In this document: positions 1 to 9,600 of the stretch, piece after piece
How the letters are laid out: the number at the start of each line of letters is the position of its first letter
How positions within the stretch are numbered: the first letter of the stretch is position 1
Assembly (NCBI RefSeq): GCF_001955655.1
Contig: NZ_MSPW01000013.1
Span: 60,858-124,857, forward strand
Reading direction: 5' to 3'
Source: Viridibacillus arenosi
GTDB taxonomy: Bacteria > Bacillota > Bacilli > Bacillales_A > Planococcaceae
Length of the DNA: 64,000 nucleotides
Translations under genes and position numbers: made by a program
Notes under the pieces: generated by a model
What the model saw: only the letters and a program-made list of their open reading frames with translations
Databases searched by the model: none
What the model was told of the DNA's origin: nothing

Positions 1-938
1 TTCACAATAATTTTCTCTGCATGTGTTTGAGCTGGATATATCATGGTCATCATTTCACCGTAGTATGCCTCAACGCGAACATCAGACTTTAAAGATTCTA
101 ACGATAATGATTTTCCTGCTTGATCAACTATTTGAGTGTTCTCATCTACCGATAGAATAACATAATCCACTCCGCCTTTTTTCATCGAATTTCCAATCAC
201 GGTGAACTTTTTATCTGCTACATTTGTAATAATACCGTTTGTACCTACAGCCTCTTCTTGAACCACCTCTTTTGTTGCCAAATTAACAACGACATAATTC
301 GTTGTCGATTGAGCTGGAATACTCATCGTAACAGCAGGTCCATAGAAAGCTTTGACCGTCATGCCTGGTTTGATAGCACTTACCTTTATCGCATTTCCAT
401 TTTGGTCTAATATCTGTGCTTTATCAGCGAAATGCAAAACAATCTTATCCTTATGCGTTGTGTAGATATCTGTACCTTCTACGACAATTCCACTTTCATT
501 CACTTCTGATATTGTGCCATTAATTCCTGTAAAGTCCTGTTTTTGAACAACTAGCTTTAGTGCTTCACCATGCGCAGGAAGGCTCTTCGTAATTTTAGGA
601 TCATAGAATGCCTTAACAGTCTTCTTGTCTTCGATAATTTTTTTCAACGACACTTTTTTACCTTTGGAATCAATAATTTTAGTACTTTTGGTAATGGATA
701 GAATTATTTCACTTTGATCTGTTTTAGCAAGCCCATGTCCTGTTACAGTAATGAATTTGCCAGTCTTATCGTTTAAGTAATTTGTAATTTGACCGATTGT
801 ACCTGGAGAAGTTTTCACTTTATTCTGAGCAAGCTCTTGGCCATTATAAATTGGCTTAGCTTGAACGCTCTGTGCATTTGCTGTTGCCGGGAGCGCTGTT
901 ATCAATAGAATAGATGCTGTTAATAACACTTTTTTCAT
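1..938 (-). CDS. Secreted tandem-repeat protein, C-terminus cut off by window edge
   Basis: The reading frame opens at ATG (936-938) behind a GGAGGA ribosome site and stays open for 312 codons to the window edge, so the C-terminus is missing. Residues 1-22 form a Sec signal peptide (KK, hydrophobic core, Ala-X-Ala end), so the product is exported. The mature part consists of at least three diverged repeats of about 85-90 residues. Each ends in a recognisable motif: VKAFYDP..TKSLPA, VKAFYGP..TMSIPA and VEAYYGE..TMIYPA, followed by a beta-strand-like KLVV/YVVV/KIIV. Each repeat also holds an 'I.D..GK' stretch. I do not recognise the family. The repeats look like small all-beta modules, and a wall-associated or extracellular role is only inference. 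No neighbour hints at a function. Confidence 0.85.
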   Translation of the reverse strand, partial: MKKVLLTASILLITALPATANAQSVQAKPIYNGQELAQNKVKTSPGTIGQITNYLNDKTGKFITVTGHGLAKTDQSEIILSITKSTKIIDSKGKKVSLKKIIEDKKTVKAFYDPKITKSLPAHGEALKLVVQKQDFTGINGTISEVNESGIVVEGTDIYTTHKDKIVLHFADKAQILDQNGNAIKVSAIKPGMTVKAFYGPAVTMSIPAQSTTNYVVVNLATKEVVQEEAVGTNGIITNVADKKFTVIGNSMKKGGVDYVILSVDENTQIVDQAGKSLSLESLKSDVRVEAYYGEMMTMIYPAQTHAEKIIV

Positions 939-1298
939 TTTATATTCCTCCAATTAAAGAAATAGTATTTTTACTCCGTACATTTAAAGCCTATCTTCAT
1001 TCACTACACAATTTGCAACAAATTGACCTGATTGGATTAACTCGCAGTACGTATAAAGAGTATTAAATATTAAATTTATTCACATCATTTAAATCCACTT
1101 GTAATTTCATTTCTATTTCAAGGAAACCTTATATCACAATAATAATGTTCATTTACCACACCTATACACCTAAATTATACCATTATATATATATTCAGGG
1201 GAAATAATAGAATACGAATTCCTAATCTGGTAAAATAATGATAACTAGTTGTGCAGGTTGGGCGGTTGGTCACTTCCAAGGGATTGGGGGTGATACTA
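939..1298. other. Gene-free AT-rich gap holding the toxin promoter region
   Basis: This 360-base stretch separates the divergent secreted-protein gene and the small toxin gene. It is AT-rich. The only signal I would defend is an extended -10 element, TGGTAAAAT at 1228-1236, which would start a toxin transcript near 1243. No good -35 element accompanies it. The 5' leader then contains GCGGTTGGTC at 1262-1271, the exact complement of 1449-1458 downstream of the toxin gene. Confidence 0.4.
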
Positions 1299-1406
1299 TT
1301 GACAACTTACGAAATAATAAGCTTATTGATTCAACTCTCAGTTGGATGGATAGCATTCCTTTCAGTTTTGTTGTCGGTACTCTTTTTTCTATTAAAAAAG
1401 AAATAA
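1299..1406 (+). CDS. Putative holin-like type I toxin (Hol_Tox family), 35 aa
   Basis: A TTG start at 1299 lies five bases after GGGGGTGA and opens a 35-codon frame: MTTYEIISLLIQLSVG, then a hydrophobic stretch, ending FFLLKKK. An N-terminal MTTYE-type start, one membrane span and a short lysine tail are the hallmarks of the putative holin-like toxin family (Pfam Hol_Tox), usually type I toxin-antitoxin toxins that depolarise the membrane. The surroundings fit too: a structured 5' leader, an inverted repeat right after the stop (AACCGTC 1405-1411 with GACGGTT 1429-1435), a second small hairpin, and a strong terminator at 1482-1513. The expected antitoxin is an antisense RNA over the 3' half; I could not place its promoter. 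A longer overlapping frame from 1238 in another phase is spurious. Toxicity and antisense control are family-based inference. Confidence 0.72.
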   Translation: MTTYEIISLLIQLSVGWIAFLSVLLSVLFFLLKKK

Positions 1407-1481
1407 CCGTCCCCTCCACATAAGGTTTGACGGTTATTATTGACCTCGGACCAACCGCTTCATCTGCGGTTACTAGCCACT

Positions 1482-1513
1482 AGACTGAACGTTCGCAGCG
1501 TTCAGTCTTTTTA
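1482..1513 (+). terminator. Terminator after the holin-like toxin
   Basis: Ten-base-pair stem AGACTGAACG/CGTTCAGTCT with a short loop, followed by T5. This is a classical intrinsic terminator about 75 bases after the toxin stop codon. Confidence 0.8.
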
Positions 1514-1602
1514 TATTATGTTTTACTATCGTAATAATACAATTCTGTAGTTTAAATCTCTACAAATGCCATTCCATACTTTATTTCTATAAAGCTGTAC
1601 AT

Positions 1603-2865
1603 CTACTTCTGTATAAATTCTGTAATCGCCTCAACTAATTCTGTAGATAGCGGAAGTGTTGGATCTGAATAAGTAGCCAAATTTCCCTTTATCTCCTCTG
1701 GTGCATCTTTTAGAATATGATTCATCTTGTTTACAATCATTAGTTTAGCTTCTTCTTTATTCGCCTTTAATATTTTTGCATCACTTACTGGAACTTGAAT
1801 ATCGTGTGCTCCTTGAATGATTAAGACAGGTGCTGTTACTTTTTGAATGCTCTTAGCTGGATCATACTTTAGCCAAGACATAAGATATGGCTGTACAGAC
1901 GGTCTAAATAATGTTTGTAATTCTGTTGTTATGGTTGCAACAGATTTACCTTCTTTTAATGATGCTAAGATTCCAGTAGTTTCTTTCGTAAGATCCGGTG
2001 TTAATTTGCCTTCTAATTGCTCAAGTAATATCTCATCTGCTGGACGCCCTGCTCCTGCTAGTGAAGTAAACGAAGCAATGTCGCTATTCTGTGCTGCTAA
2101 CATGCCAATTAAAGACCCTTCACTATGACCAATAATATGAATGCTTTTAAATTTATTTTCTGATATTGCGTATTTAATAACTTGATTAACGTCTTCTACA
2201 TATTGTTCTATTGATAAATCTTCTTCTTTTGTTATTAATGGCGCATTATCGCCAATTCCTCTTTTATCATAACGAATAGATGCAATCCCTTGTTTAGCTA
2301 AGTCTTCAGCTAGCATTTTCAAGCTATTATTTTTGCCAGCACCTATAGTATTTCCATCTTTGTCGGTCGGACCAGACCCTGCTATTATAATCGCCAGCGG
2401 ATATGAACCTCCCTTTTCAGGATGTTGTAAAGCTACCTTTAGATTCCCTTCATTAACTGGGATCTTAATGGATTCATAATTTGCCTTCTCTTCTTCATAG
2501 GGAGTTAATTTAAATGATAGTACATTACCATTCTGCTTAAATGTTCCTGTTATTAAATTATCTTGTAACTTACCTTCTATTACGACATTCGAACCTTGTA
2601 AATCGATTGTAATCGAAACTTTATTGCCATCATATGAGACTTCTTTAAATGGATAGTCCTTTAACCCTTGAGCCGGTACTGATAAAGTGCCACTTTTTTC
2701 TGTAAGCGATAAAATAATTTCTAATTGTGATTGCGGAAGCTCAATATTCCCTTGCCATTGTCCTAACATATCATCATTCACACCTTTCTTAACCTCTGGA
2801 CTTTCTTCCTTAGAACAAGCTACTAAAAACATTAGCACGCAAAGCCACATTACATATTTCTTCAT
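1603..2865 (-). CDS. Alpha/beta-hydrolase lipoprotein
   Basis: 420 residues. A lipoprotein signal peptide ends in LVAC, giving lipidated Cys17, so the enzyme should sit on the outer face of the membrane. Residues 30-120 form a beta-rich region of the kind found in front of secreted serine hydrolases. Residues about 140-420 are an alpha/beta-hydrolase domain with the oxyanion segment IAGSGPTDKDGN (161-172), nucleophile elbow GHSEG (Ser248), acid Asp355 in QGAHDIQV and His383 in MNHILK, so the full triad is present. The fold covers esterases, lipases and acyl peptidases and the substrate cannot be read from sequence. It appears to be transcribed alone; the flanking genes are unrelated. Confidence 0.88.
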   Translation of the reverse strand: MKKYVMWLCVLMFLVACSKEESPEVKKGVNDDMLGQWQGNIELPQSQLEIILSLTEKSGTLSVPAQGLKDYPFKEVSYDGNKVSITIDLQGSNVVIEGKLQDNLITGTFKQNGNVLSFKLTPYEEEKANYESIKIPVNEGNLKVALQHPEKGGSYPLAIIIAGSGPTDKDGNTIGAGKNNSLKMLAEDLAKQGIASIRYDKRGIGDNAPLITKEEDLSIEQYVEDVNQVIKYAISENKFKSIHIIGHSEGSLIGMLAAQNSDIASFTSLAGAGRPADEILLEQLEGKLTPDLTKETTGILASLKEGKSVATITTELQTLFRPSVQPYLMSWLKYDPAKSIQKVTAPVLIIQGAHDIQVPVSDAKILKANKEEAKLMIVNKMNHILKDAPEEIKGNLATYSDPTLPLSTELVEAITEFIQK

Positions 2866-3135
2866 TTTAAAACCCCTTTTCTGCGTAGTTCAAATAAAAA
2901 ATACACAACCTAAACCTTCGTTCAATCTGTTCTATCTTTAGTATCACAAATTAAACCGGTAATTTCAAATAAAATATGGAAATATTATGTAATATTTTTC
3001 CGCGAGTGTAGTTAGATTGATAAGATTATCCGAGGTCCCTATATGTTAAGTGAATTTTTACTACAAGGTGAAAACATAAATAAATCCTTGTTTACAGAAG
3101 AACAACTATGTATGCAATGAACAGAGATTTTAATA

Positions 3136-3456
3136 ATGAAAAGAAAATTGATTCCTATAGTATTAGGGGCAGCATTACTATCGAGTTGTGGAAGCGATAT
3201 CGATACGCTAGAAAAGAAAGTTAATACACTACAAAAAGAAAATCTTAAGGATGGTCAAAGTCCTATACCAATCGTTTCAGAAATCAATTCAAACATTATT
3301 TATGAAGTTCATATAGAATGGTTTAATTATGATGGTAAATGGAGCTATTGGATTCTTACCTTGCTAATCGAAGAAAACGAAGATTCTGGTGCTGAAGTAT
3401 ATTTCACAGTTGTCAAAACAAACAATGGATTTATAAAATCGGCTATTGAAAGTTAA
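3136..3456 (+). CDS. Small putative lipoprotein, unknown function
   Basis: 106 residues. The N-terminus MKRKLIPIVLGAALLSSC is a lipoprotein signal with lipidated Cys18. It is followed by a short heptad-like helix (IDTLEKKVNTLQKEN, about 21-35) and a beta-rich remainder with aromatic residues (EVHIEWFNYDGKWSYW). The layout of lipid anchor, coiled coil and small domain resembles many short Bacillales surface lipoproteins. I do not recognise the family. The ribosome site is weak (only AGAG upstream). The gene is one of the few on the plus strand and appears to stand alone. Confidence 0.6.
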   Translation: MKRKLIPIVLGAALLSSCGSDIDTLEKKVNTLQKENLKDGQSPIPIVSEINSNIIYEVHIEWFNYDGKWSYWILTLLIEENEDSGAEVYFTVVKTNNGFIKSAIES

Positions 3457-3602
3457 TTCATAATTTATATTAAAAAGGAAGTTTATTCTTGTGAAGCTAA
3501 ACACCCTTTTTTTGTATTCACTTCTTCAGTTCTATACTGATTATCGAATTAACTTCCACGTTATCCAACTAAATCACTTACCTCGCCATCATTCAGTTAC
3601 AT

Positions 3603-3628
3603 AAAAAAAGCCTTCCAATCGGAAGGCT
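3603..3628 (-). terminator. Terminator of the small membrane protein gene
   Basis: Stem GCCTTCC/GGAAGGC with loop AATC (3610-3627). On the minus strand it is followed by T7 (A7 at 3603-3609). Confidence 0.8.
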
Positions 3629-3638
3629 TTGAAATAAA

Positions 3639-3833
3639 TTATGAGTTCGGTATAACTAAAAAAATGGATGGTATGAAAGAAATGCCAAAAAACAAAATGT
3701 ACCATAGAGACATACGTCGTAACGAAAATTGACGTTGTTTCTTCTGTGCATAAAAAATGTCCGTAAAAATAGCAACGACGAGTGGAATACTCATACATGC
3801 AATAGCAATTAAAATCACATCTGAAAAGTTCAT
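3639..3833 (-). CDS. Small two-span membrane protein
   Basis: 64 residues behind GGGGGATG. Two hydrophobic helices (about 5-27 and 42-62) flank a strongly basic loop, QKKQRQFSLRR, which should lie in the cytoplasm by the positive-inside rule. A clear terminator follows the stop, which supports a real, monocistronic gene. No family is recognised and no function is proposed. An overlapping 111-residue frame in another phase (to 3924) is a shadow. Confidence 0.62.
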   Translation of the reverse strand: MNFSDVILIAIACMSIPLVVAIFTDIFYAQKKQRQFSLRRMSLWYILFFGISFIPSIFLVIPNS

Positions 3834-3964
3834 TGTGCATCCCCCAATTTGCTAACATCTTAATTATAATTGTGACGAAAATGTGTCTTAATTCATTGTA
3901 CACAATTTCGTCACAAATTGTCAATGAATTTTACCATACTTTTCTATCTTTCTTTATTTGAACC

Positions 3965-4010
3965 AAAAAAAGAAGGTAGAACCAGATTTATCTCCTGAGG
4001 TTCTACCTTC
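3965..4010 (-). terminator. Terminator of the aminotransferase gene
   Basis: Twelve-base-pair perfect stem GAAGGTAGAACC (3972-3983) with GGTTCTACCTTC (3999-4010). The A-rich run at 3965-3971 reads as T on the minus strand, downstream of the aminotransferase stop. Confidence 0.8.
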
Positions 4011-4056
4011 TTCTATTTGGCTAATACTAATTGCCTTATTAAAATTCTTGTCTTCT

Positions 4057-5229
4057 TTATAAAACGGAAGCCAGTCTTTTGATACCTTCTACAATTGTTT
4101 CTGGATCAGAATTCGTATAATTAAGGCGCAAAGTTCCTGCTCCTTTAATATTCGTATAGAACGGATCGCCAGGAACGAAAGCCACTTTCTTCTCAGTTGC
4201 TCGTTTAAAGACTTCTACTGAAGAAATCCCTTCTCCCAAATCTGCCCATAAAAACATACCGCCCTCTGGTTTTGTGAACGTAACATGAGCAGGTAAATAT
4301 TTTTCCATCGCCGCTATCATAGCGTCACACTGCTGCTTATATAGTGCTGTAATTTTGCTTATATGCGCTTCGTAATCATTATTTGTTAAATAATCATAAA
4401 TAGCATATTGTGCAAGTACATTCGTATGTAAGTCAGATGATTGTTTAGCTCCTATTAAATGCCCCATTAGCTCTTTACTTTTTGTACATAAATAACCAAT
4501 ACGCATTCCCGGTGATAACGTTTTAGAGAAAGAACCAAATAGTACACTATTTTCCGATTTACCACCTGCAATGTAAGGCAATGATTCTCCTTCAAAGCGA
4601 AGTTCACCATACGGATCATCTTCAATTAATACTGTATTCGTCTTCTTAATGATTTCAAAAATTGCCTCACGTTTCTCTTTCGAGTAAGTTAAGCCTGTAG
4701 GATTTTGGAAATTAGGGACTGTATACAATAATTTCACATCATTATTTTTTAAAGTTGCTTCAAGCTCTTCTAAATTTAAGCCGTCATCTTCAAGGCTAAT
4801 TGGCAAAAACTCAGGCTCAAAAAGTGCAAATGTTTGAATAGCAGCAAGATAACAAGGGCTTTCTACAGCTACTTTATCCCCCTTATTAACTAAAGCTTTC
4901 CCCATTAAATCTAGTCCTTGTTGAGAGCCAGTTGTAATTAAAATATCATCTGCTGTAACATCCATACCAAATCGTTTTTTATAACGGTCCGCAACCCATT
5001 GGCGTAATGGCAAATAACCCTGTGTCCCTGAATACTGGAATACCTTGTCACCAGAATTTTGTAAAACTCGATTAATCGATTCTTGGAACTCTTTCATTGG
5101 GAATGAAATAGGATTTGGTAGACCTCCTGCAAATGAAATAATATCTTCTACCTCAGTCAAACTTAAAATATCTTTTATAAAAGAACTATCTGCTTGTAAT
5201 ACTCTATCTGAATAAATTTGCACCATCAT
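4057..5229 (-). CDS. PLP-dependent aminotransferase (class I/II, 2-aminoadipate/aromatic-type)
   Basis: About 390 residues, the usual length for fold-type I aminotransferases. Visible landmarks are FAGGLPNP near the N-terminus, ITTGSQQGLDL for phosphate binding, YTVPNFQNPTG with the PLP-contacting Asn, EDDPYGELRF with the conserved Asp and Tyr, and GSFSKTLSPGMRIGY, where the Lys forms the Schiff base with pyridoxal phosphate. This set is typical of the group annotated 2-aminoadipate or aromatic aminotransferase, cytosolic and broad in specificity. The substrate is not settled by sequence. Translation probably starts at ATG 5227-5229 or the adjacent ATG ending 5226: AAGGAG lies 5 and 8 bases upstream, whereas the TTG ending at 5232 is too close. 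Confidence 0.9.
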   Translation of the reverse strand: MMVQIYSDRVLQADSSFIKDILSLTEVEDIISFAGGLPNPISFPMKEFQESINRVLQNSGDKVFQYSGTQGYLPLRQWVADRYKKRFGMDVTADDILITTGSQQGLDLMGKALVNKGDKVAVESPCYLAAIQTFALFEPEFLPISLEDDGLNLEELEATLKNNDVKLLYTVPNFQNPTGLTYSKEKREAIFEIIKKTNTVLIEDDPYGELRFEGESLPYIAGGKSENSVLFGSFSKTLSPGMRIGYLCTKSKELMGHLIGAKQSSDLHTNVLAQYAIYDYLTNNDYEAHISKITALYKQQCDAMIAAMEKYLPAHVTFTKPEGGMFLWADLGEGISSVEVFKRATEKKVAFVPGDPFYTNIKGAGTLRLNYTNSDPETIVEGIKRLASVL

Positions 5230-5418
5230 CAATTCTCCTTCTAAACTACTTCTACTATATTCCGTTTATTTTTTTATATTATTATAGCAAATCACACAAC
5301 ATTAGGAATTGTCAATATTTTCTCTTAAATTAAGGTGGATTTACAGTCTAATTAGATTGGATGCATAGTGGCAGTATATTAACCGAACGGGAAAAATTCT
5401 ATTTTATTATCATAATGG

Positions 5419-5510
5419 ACTTACTTGTGATTACTTTTAACTTACTCGCTCTTTTAATTAATCTAATCGGGCTTTCATTTGACTCACTTGAGCTCCCTTT
5501 TAACTCATTC
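5419..5510. repeat. Degenerate ~21-bp tandem repeat, about 4.5 units
   Basis: Successive units read ACTTACTTGTGATTACTTTTA, ACTTACTCGCTCTTTTAATT, AATCTAATCGGG..., ACTCACTTGAGCTCCCTTTTA and a partial ACTCATTC. The minus-strand consensus is near GAGTTAAAAGGGAGCTCAAGT. The array occupies the 375-base gap between the aminotransferase and the radical SAM gene. No open frame accompanies it. Confidence 0.6.
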
Positions 5511-5522
5511 TAATACCAAAAC

Positions 5523-5552
5523 AAAAAAGCATCTTACAAGAGATGCTTTTTA
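5523..5552 (-). terminator. Terminator of the radical SAM gene (bidirectional form)
   Basis: AAAAAAGCATCT/AGATGCTTTTT hairpin. It has T-runs in both directions and lies 56 bases past the stop of the minus-strand radical SAM gene. Confidence 0.8.
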
Positions 5553-5607
5553 ATATTGCCTGTAGCTGACACCATATAAACTTAAAATCTATTGGAACTA
5601 ATTGCTT

Positions 5608-6483
5608 TTACATCCCAAATTTCTGTCTAAAGCCGCACTTCCTGCATAATTCTTCAACCGCTTCTCTTCTAGTAAATCCATCAAAGAGGTTATTGGCTCT
5701 TTCACTCTCTACAATTTCAGAGAATGATTTGTTATTAATATTTCCTAAATTGATGACACCTTCTCCATCTAGGCAACATGGGACTACGGTACCGTCAACA
5801 AGAATCGCTGCTTGACTGCGCAGTGCATGACAAAATCCTTTTCCTTCATCCTCAGGGGCTTGCAAGCTCGGCCATTGAAATTCATGATCTTGGTTTAAAT
5901 AAACACGATCTGTAATTTTAACGCCTTTTCCTGGCTGTACTTTTTCTTCAATTCTAAAGTCTAAATTGTATTCCTGCTCCAATATATCTAACGTTTCACG
6001 GTTTCTTCTCTTCTCTAAATCGGTAACCTGATCTTTTTGTAAATTCCATAATCGGTACGAAATAATGATGTTATGTTCTGCCGCATCACGTACAAATTCA
6101 AGAATATCTCCTAAGTATTTTTCACGATTCTCTGACCCCTCATGGCCGTCAAAACTATGTAATGAAAAATTGATTTGACGTAGCGCGGGCTTTCCTAATA
6201 ATTTCTCTCGATTCTTTTTAATCAATGTACCATTTGTCGTGATATTTACTTTAAACCCTTTAGCATGTGCTGCATCAAGTAATTGGTCGATTTTGTTATG
6301 TAAAAGAGGTTCTCCTTTCACATGTAGGTAAATATATTTCGTATGCGGTCTGATCTGATCAAGTATATTGTTAAATGCATCTAGTTTGATTATATTTGCC
6401 TTACGACTCGTAGGCGGGCAGAAGCTACACGCCAGATTACAGACGCTTGTAATTTCTACATAGACTTTTTTAAATGTTTTCAA
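5608..6483 (-). CDS. Radical SAM protein with SPASM-like C-terminal cysteines
   Basis: 291 residues. The N-terminus carries the radical SAM cluster motif CNLACSFC (Cys15, Cys19, Cys22; CxxxCxxC), which binds the 4Fe-4S cluster that cleaves S-adenosylmethionine. Further radical SAM landmarks are KGEPLLH (56-62) and TTNGTLI (82-88). The C-terminal third has Cys218, Cys236-Cys237 and Cys280-x2-Cys283, consistent with an auxiliary SPASM-type cluster. SPASM enzymes often modify peptides or act as maturases, but there is no precursor peptide, transporter or target enzyme next door, so no substrate is proposed. It is flanked by terminators on both sides and appears monocistronic. Confidence 0.88.
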   Translation of the reverse strand: MKTFKKVYVEITSVCNLACSFCPPTSRKANIIKLDAFNNILDQIRPHTKYIYLHVKGEPLLHNKIDQLLDAAHAKGFKVNITTNGTLIKKNREKLLGKPALRQINFSLHSFDGHEGSENREKYLGDILEFVRDAAEHNIIISYRLWNLQKDQVTDLEKRRNRETLDILEQEYNLDFRIEEKVQPGKGVKITDRVYLNQDHEFQWPSLQAPEDEGKGFCHALRSQAAILVDGTVVPCCLDGEGVINLGNINNKSFSEIVESERANNLFDGFTRREAVEELCRKCGFRQKFGM

Positions 6484-6632
6484 GACTTGTTCACCATTCC
6501 AGTTCTGTATATATTAAGGGACTATAATTATTTTAATCAAAATCAATGATAAAGAACAGTTTTTCAACAACTAAGATGGAGTGAATGCATACTTTTTCTA
6601 TTCTATAATGAGTTATATTGTAGCAATAACAT

Positions 6633-6682
6633 AAAAAAGGTGACTCCTAAAAGTCGCTTGGTAACGACCTTTAGAATCACCC
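6633..6682 (-). terminator. Terminator of the subtilisin-like protease gene
   Basis: Long hairpin: on the minus strand GGTGATTCTAAAGGTCG pairs with CGACTTTTAGGAGTCACC apart from wobbles, followed by T6 (A6 at 6633-6638). Confidence 0.8.
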
Positions 6683-6692
6683 CAACCTTTTC

Positions 6693-9600
6693 TTACTTCA
6701 CTTTTAATGACAAAGTATACGGGTCAATTGAAGCACGTCCTTTACCATCTCGAACCTTCACATAATAAGTTCCTTTGGTCATTTTTAAGGATAAAATCTC
6801 ATTATCCCCTTGCCCATAAATATCAGATTTTGATACTCTTTTTCCATTACGATAGACTTCAAAAACACCATCTAATTCTTGGCTGGCACTGAGTGTCAAC
6901 GTTACTTGCTCTGATTTAGTTGGTTGGTAAATATACCAATCTTCATCACCATTTTCATATCCTGTATTAAAGTACCCTGTCGTTGAATACAATTTGCTAC
7001 TTTTCTTCTGTAGCTTGATAGGTTTAGAAGGTTTGTTATTTTTCACTTTAGATCCTGCATCTTCATCTTTTTTATTCACAGAGTTTACTTTTAGTTGATA
7101 TGGCCATAGAGAAAGTGCTGTACTTGAGTCAACCGAACCAAATACGGTGACAAAATACGATTGACCTTTTTTCGCTTCAAAAGATCCTGTTGTCGTTCCA
7201 TCTTCAGTATTTTTCAAAAGGTATGTTCTGTATTCAGTATCTCTATCATCTATTTTATGATTTTTATTAACATCCCTTGTAATTTCCATATATCCTAAAT
7301 ACGGACTCAACAACTCTTTAGGATACTTCGCTTTTAGCTTTGAAGTAAGAGGTGTACGGGAGAATTTCACACCGTATACTGAATTTTCTTTTGCAGTGAA
7401 ATAGTACGAATCAACATCATTCGCTGTAGAGAAGTTGGCCGTCACACCAGTAGCAGGTATATTCTTTGCCTGTTCTGGTTTATCATTTTCTTCATAGCTA
7501 TCACCAGCATCTTTAACAACAAGTTTTGAAGTCACTTGATATCCATCATACGGGATTTGATTTGTATTATAGTTTGGATTGATGGATAAGTAATACGTTT
7601 TATTTGCTTTTAAACTAGCGAAAAATTTCCCTTTGACCCAATCATCATAAGAAGACCAGTCCTCATTAGTTGAGACAAGAGATAAAAGTTGATATGCCTT
7701 ACCATTTTCATCTTTATCTTTTATTACTTCATACAATCCTAGATTTGGAATATTCTCTTTTGGTGTTGGTAATTGAAATTGATAAATGCCCGCACTTGAA
7801 GTGTTTAATTTATACCAGTCTTGGTCCATTGTATTTTGTAGATACCCTTGAATTGTTCCACCTAATTCATATGGTATTGCTACCGATTCTAATAGGTTAA
7901 TTCGTTCTGAGTCATCTTCTGTTAGTACATTCATCATTGTGGAATCATCCATAGAACTATAGTTATCTTCATCTTCTGGAATACTCTTTCCGACTAAGCT
8001 CACGCTATATGAGAGAATAGACCCCGCAGGTTCTTTTTCTTCCAGTCCTCCTACTAAACCTAATAGTAATTGTTCTAAAGTAACGTAACCGAAAGTTCCT
8101 TTATTTGTTACTTTTAAATAATATTCTTTTTCAGGTTCAGTTTGGAATAATAGCGTTTCTCCTTCTCCTATACCGTGTGTATTACTTGTATATAAAGCTG
8201 GCATATCTTCTGTGCTTAATTCTTCAGATGTTGCAGGGAATAGCTGTTCTTTTTCATACACAGCAGCACTTATATCTACTCCTGGAATACCTGTAACTTC
8301 AAAGTTCATAAATTGTGCTTCTTTTGATGTAAAGTAGAAATAGTCTTCATCGCCATTTTCACCCGTTATATATAGTTTATCTTTGCTAAATGGCCATTTT
8401 TCAATTTTTATTGGATGCTCTAATGCTGACTCGTCTTTTGGAAGTTCAGATACTTTATCTACTTTTAACGTAAATGTTGAATGCTTCTGACCTGAATCAT
8501 CAAAATTGCCATTCACATCTTTTACACCAATAGATACTGTTCCACTAAATGGAACTTGGATTAGTTTTCCTTCTTTTTTTCCTTCCGTTACATCATTGAC
8601 ATCTAACAATTGTTTTTGGTCTTTACCATAAAAATTTATACTCATTTTATAATCATATTGAGATGAGCCCTCCAGTGAAGCTTGGATATATTCGCCCTTT
8701 TCTACAGGGATTTTAACCCACTTTTGTTCTGAAGGTTTTGTAAAAGAGTGCTTTACTTGTGCAGGGATTGAAATGACCTCTGCATTTTTTAATATCTCTT
8801 TTTCACCCCACTTCTCTTTCACTAAAGAAGGGATCTTTTTTACATCAAATTTCATCGCGGCAACTGGGTTGATGAGTCCATTTCCATATTTATGATCGAA
8901 CCCTTTCTCCCCTATATCTGTCGCTGTTTTCTCTAAGATATATTCTATTTCAGCCGGCTTTAAATTTGGATATTTGGATAGCAGCAATGCTGCTGCTCCA
9001 GCAACTACAGGCGAAGCCATAGATGTTCCACTTAGTTTGGCAAAAGTTGATCCTTTTTGTGCATCATAAAAAGGTGCATAAATATTTTCTCCAGGTGCTA
9101 CCACATCAGTGGATGTACCGTAAGATGAAAATTCACTTAATTTTTTTTCGCTATTAATAGAGCCTACACTAATTACTCCTTCATACTTAGCAGGATAAAT
9201 GGGCATATCAGATCCCTGATTTCCCGCTGCTGCAACGATAACAACACCACTACTAATTGCCTTTGTCACAGCCTCTTCTAAAACAGTAGATGGCATAGAG
9301 CCCTGCAAACTCATGTTAATGACGTCTGCGCCTTGGTCTACAGCTTTTAAAATAGCATTTGCAATTGTATAGTCAAATGTCCACATATCTCCGTCAAAGA
9401 TATCATATGAAAGAATCTTCACATTCGGATTTATGCCATATCCACCGATACCGTTATCTTTTTTAGCAGCAATAATACCAGCCACGTGAGTCCCATGTAT
9501 ATCAGTAGTTGCCGGATTCATTGGATTTATAATGTTTGTACTTGAAAGAATGGATCCTTTTAGCTCTGGATGATTTCGGTCAATACCCGTATCAATAACC

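Noticed and set aside
1238..1423. 61-codon plus-strand frame overlapping the toxin
   Set aside because: It has no ribosome site and is in a different phase from the well-supported 35-codon toxin that has membrane-toxin features and a good Shine-Dalgarno.
3589..3924. 111-codon minus-strand frame
   Set aside because: It overlaps the 64-residue membrane protein in another phase, crosses that gene's terminator and has no ribosome site.
5419..5510. Possible CRISPR array
   Set aside because: The units are contiguous and degenerate, without unique spacers of constant length, and no cas genes are nearby.
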